Assembly (NCBI RefSeq): GCF_000213175.1 | Contig: NW_009799101.1 | Coordinates: forward strand, 1,205,694 to 1,269,693 | Source of the DNA: Neurospora tetrasperma FGSC 2508 | Taxonomy: Eukaryota > Ascomycota > Sordariomycetes > Sordariales > Sordariaceae | Direction of reading: 5' to 3' | Length of the DNA: 64,000 bases | Shown: piece after piece, positions 61,564 to 64,000 of the stretch | Numbering within the stretch: position 1 is the stretch's first letter | How the letters are laid out: every line of letters starts with the position of its first letter | Translations under genes and position numbers: made by a program | Notes under the pieces: model-generated | What the model was told of the DNA's origin: nothing | Databases searched by the model: none | The model's input: the letters and a program-made list of their open reading frames with translations, nothing else

Positions 61564-62790
61564 ATGGTCTTCACCGACACAGCGACCGGTCCAACCATGG
61601 CCATGATGGCTAACACAACAATCGCCGCGGCCCTACCGCCCTTGCCTGCCTACGAAACCCGGCCGCTTCCAGACCTGTTGCCATGGATTTCCGACTTTTG
61701 GCTGTCGCTTATTCTGCCGCACATCGCCTACTGGGTCGTATCCATGTTCTTCCACATTATCGATGTCTATGACCTCTTCCCTCAGTATCGCCTACACACC
61801 CCCGAAGAAATCAGCCAACGTAATCTTGCGTCCCGCTACGAGGTTGCCCGCGATGTCCTCCTCGAACAAGCGATTCAGATTGGCACCTCGGCTGTACTGA
61901 ATCTCCTCGACGACCAGCAACTCACCGGACATGAGAACTACGAAGTTGCCGTCTGGGCGACGCGCATCCGCCTGGCCCAGCGTGGCCTCCCCACCATTCT
62001 CGGCCTCGTTGGACTGAATGCCGGCGCCCTTTCCAAGAACATTGCTGGCTCATACCCGCTGCTTGCTGGCGCGCTCGCTGGCGGTTTCTACCCATCCCTC
62101 TTCGAGCTCGATGACATGGCCGGCACGGCCGTTCCCGCGTTCGCGTCCTGGGAGATTCTCTTGGCCAAGGCCATCTACTGGATCATCATTCCCTGCATCA
62201 AGTTCTGGTTTGCCGCTTTTGTCCTCGATAGCTGGCAATACCTTTGGCACCGCGCCATGCACATGAACAAGTGGATGTACAGTAAGTCTTCCAAAACACA
62301 CCACCTCAATTTCCACGCAGCTGGACCACCCCCACTAACACCTGCTTTCCCTCCAACAGCCAAGTGGCATGCTCGTCACCACCGTCTCTACGTTCCCTAT
62401 GCCTACGGCGCCCTCTACAACCACCCCGTCGAGGGTTTCGTGCTCGACACTCTCGGTGCCGCCATCGCCTACAAGTGCTCCTTCATGACCTCTCGCGAGG
62501 GCATGTTCTTCTTTGTCGGCAGCATGATGAAGACGGTCGACGACCACTGCGGATACGCGCTGCCCTGGGACCCCCTGCAGAACATCACCAGCAACAACGC
62601 CGCTTACCACGACATCCACCACCAGAGCTGGGGCATCAAGACCAACTTCTCCCAGCCCTTCTTCACCACCTGGGATAGAATCCTCGGTACTATGTGGAAG
62701 GGTGACACGTCGATCAAGTACGAGCGCACGAGGGCCGCGGCGGCCAACAAGAAGAAGGGCGCCAAGGGTGAAGAGACCAAGGCCGAGTAA
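61564..62790 (+). CDS. SUR2: Sphinganine C4-hydroxylase Sur2
   Basis: Exons 61564-62281 and 62360-62790, 382 residues. The 78-nt intron (A|GTAAGT ... CCAACAG|CC) is a multiple of three with no in-frame stop, so the unspliced frame also stays open; splicing is preferred because it rebuilds WMYTKWHARHHRLY. Sur2 adds the C4 hydroxyl to dihydrosphingosine in the ER membrane, giving phytosphingosine for ceramides. The di-iron histidine boxes of the fatty acid hydroxylase family are all there: HRAMH (about 230), HARHH (about 243) and HDIHH (about 323), with a further His in ALYNHP. Hydrophobic membrane segments are near 45-65, 165-190 and 205-225. The C-terminus is Lys/Ala-rich (NKKKGAKGEETKAE), possibly an ER-retention-type basic tail. 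The start is in CCATGG context; further Met codons follow at residues 12, 14 and 15. Confidence 0.92.
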   Translation: MVFTDTATGPTMAMMANTTIAAALPPLPAYETRPLPDLLPWISDFWLSLILPHIAYWVVSMFFHIIDVYDLFPQYRLHTPEEISQRNLASRYEVARDVLLEQAIQIGTSAVLNLLDDQQLTGHENYEVAVWATRIRLAQRGLPTILGLVGLNAGALSKNIAGSYPLLAGALAGGFYPSLFELDDMAGTAVPAFASWEILLAKAIYWIIIPCIKFWFAAFVLDSWQYLWHRAMHMNKWMYSKSSKTHHLNFHAAGPPPLTPAFPPTAKWHARHHRLYVPYAYGALYNHPVEGFVLDTLGAAIAYKCSFMTSREGMFFFVGSMMKTVDDHCGYALPWDPLQNITSNNAAYHDIHHQSWGIKTNFSQPFFTTWDRILGTMWKGDTSIKYERTRAAAANKKKGAKGEETKAE

Positions 62791-64000
62791 AATAATTGGA
62801 TACAACCCAGAGTGGGGCGGGGCCCCGCTACTGAGGATTGTGGTGAGGAGTTGTGTGATATTTTATACAAACTATTTTGTCGACGGTGGTAATTTTTATT
62901 TCTGTGGAAAGATTTATTACTCTTTTCGCGAAACGTGGTTTGGGGGAACATCATCTATACTGATGTAAACCTCCCCTCGACGTCTTCCATCAGAGAAGGG
63001 GGACGACACCATGATGGTTTTGGATGATGGGAAGCAGATGAAGAAGAAGAAGAAGAACGAAGCCAACAAAAGAAAAAAAAGCAACATACCTGACTATCTA
63101 GGGCATTGGGAAAGGCGTTATACCACACATACTTTCTTTTTATAGTCATCTATTTTTCCTCTTCTTCGTTTAACGCCCGACTTATGGCTTCAGGATTATA
63201 TGCAACCGTTGATGATGAGGGAGAAGGGCAAAGGGCAAAAAGGGAAGGGAAGGAAGGGGACAGGATGAACTTGGATTGACTGTTCATAATGAAGGGAATG
63301 GAGGCTTGTTGCAAATGATGTATGGGTTCCATATCACAGTTTTGAGGAGGTTGTTTGTCGATTGTACAAAGTGTTGGAAGAAGACAGACAGGGAGGGAAA
63401 AGGATGGGACGGAAGAAGAGAAGGAGTGTTGTTCACTTCACTCACTCGCTCTTGGATGAGAAAAGCTTGGGGGATGGCACTCAACTTGTTCAGATTACGC
63501 CAATTATCTGAGTTATTTGGGGAGGACCGCTACTTACCTAGCCGACTCATGTAATGATAATATGAAATCAAAGCCTTGATCACACAATTTTACTGCTTTT
63601 TACTTGCCCAGTACCGTGACGAGTATCACTCACAACGTACCTAATCAATAACTTTTACTATCGTGCTACCTCAAAGAAACCCAACCTAGCAAGGTACCGC
63701 CTGCCTCCTCGTTACCCGCCCGGCTTGTGGCTGTCTGTCTGTCTGGCTTGACTACATAGTATCCAATCTCCCACCTTCATACCACCCGCCCCCAAACGCC
63801 ATAGCGCCGTGAAGTGAAACCCGTCGTGTGTGGCTTACCTCCACCAGGCTGAACACGTCCGAACCCAAAACCGCCGGTCCATCCTCAACAAACACAAGTA
63901 CATACATACATGGAGTGCCACTCCATCAGTACAGTGTCCTCCCACTTTCCGTCCGTCCATTCGTCCGTTACCCGGTTCGGGCGTAATGGTGGACGGAGCC
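62791..64000. other. Intergenic to window edge, no gene recognised
   Basis: 1.2 kb downstream of Sur2. It contains a GAAGAA-rich tract (about 63038-63060) and a TCTG repeat (about 63730-63746). Open frames are 60-92 codons with no recognisable content. Confidence 0.5.

Overview
This window is nuclear DNA of a filamentous ascomycete, most likely a Neurospora-type sordariomycete. The evidence is short introns (58 to about 200 nt) with GTRNGT donors and CTAAC or CTGAC branch sites, protein sequences of Pezizomycotina type, and one long AT-rich block. In that block, relic coding frames are broken almost only by TAG/TAA codons standing where TGG, CAG or CAA would be expected. That is the footprint of RIP, the C-to-T repeat mutation best known from Neurospora. 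The genus is an inference; no ribosomal or species-specific marker is present.

Left arm (1-13.7 kb), gene-dense: mitochondrial ribosomal protein bL19m (-), an unnamed mitochondrial helical protein (+), a mitochondrial-type cysteine synthase (-), the SWR1-complex subunit Swc2/Vps72 (+), and the Rho-family GTPase Cdc42 (-).

Centre (about 13.75-28.87 kb), a 15-kb AT-rich island with no intact gene. It holds a complete but dead Ty3/gypsy chromovirus at 19336-26750. Both LTRs are exactly 468 bp, there is a 5-bp target duplication, and relics of gag with a zinc knuckle, RT, RNase H, integrase and a chromodomain can be read in order, plus an extra reading frame after pol. At least three other coding relics lie to its left: one at 13.9-14.7 kb, a transposase-like frame at 15.7-17.5 kb, and a frame with a 60-bp tandem repeat near 18.75 kb. 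The 26.8-28.9 kb part is not explained.

Right arm (28.9-64 kb): the V-ATPase assembly factor Vma22 (+), a secreted agmatinase-type ureohydrolase (+), cytosolic asparaginyl-tRNA synthetase (+), a four-RRM Nrd1-type RNA-binding protein with a long pyrimidine-rich upstream region (+), a histidine acid phosphatase (-), a mitochondrial PPR protein (+), an Aim3-like proline-rich protein (-), the kinetochore protein Mis12/Mtw1 (+), TCTP (-), and sphinganine C4-hydroxylase Sur2 (+).

The genes are mostly housekeeping and do not form one pathway or a biosynthetic cluster. Each was rebuilt from the sequence by joining exons whose reading phase matched across consensus splice sites. In every spliced case the joined length is an exact multiple of three. 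No tRNA, rRNA or CRISPR array was recognised. Intergenic DNA is long, rich in short tandem repeats, and dotted with inverted TACCTA/TAGGTA motifs.
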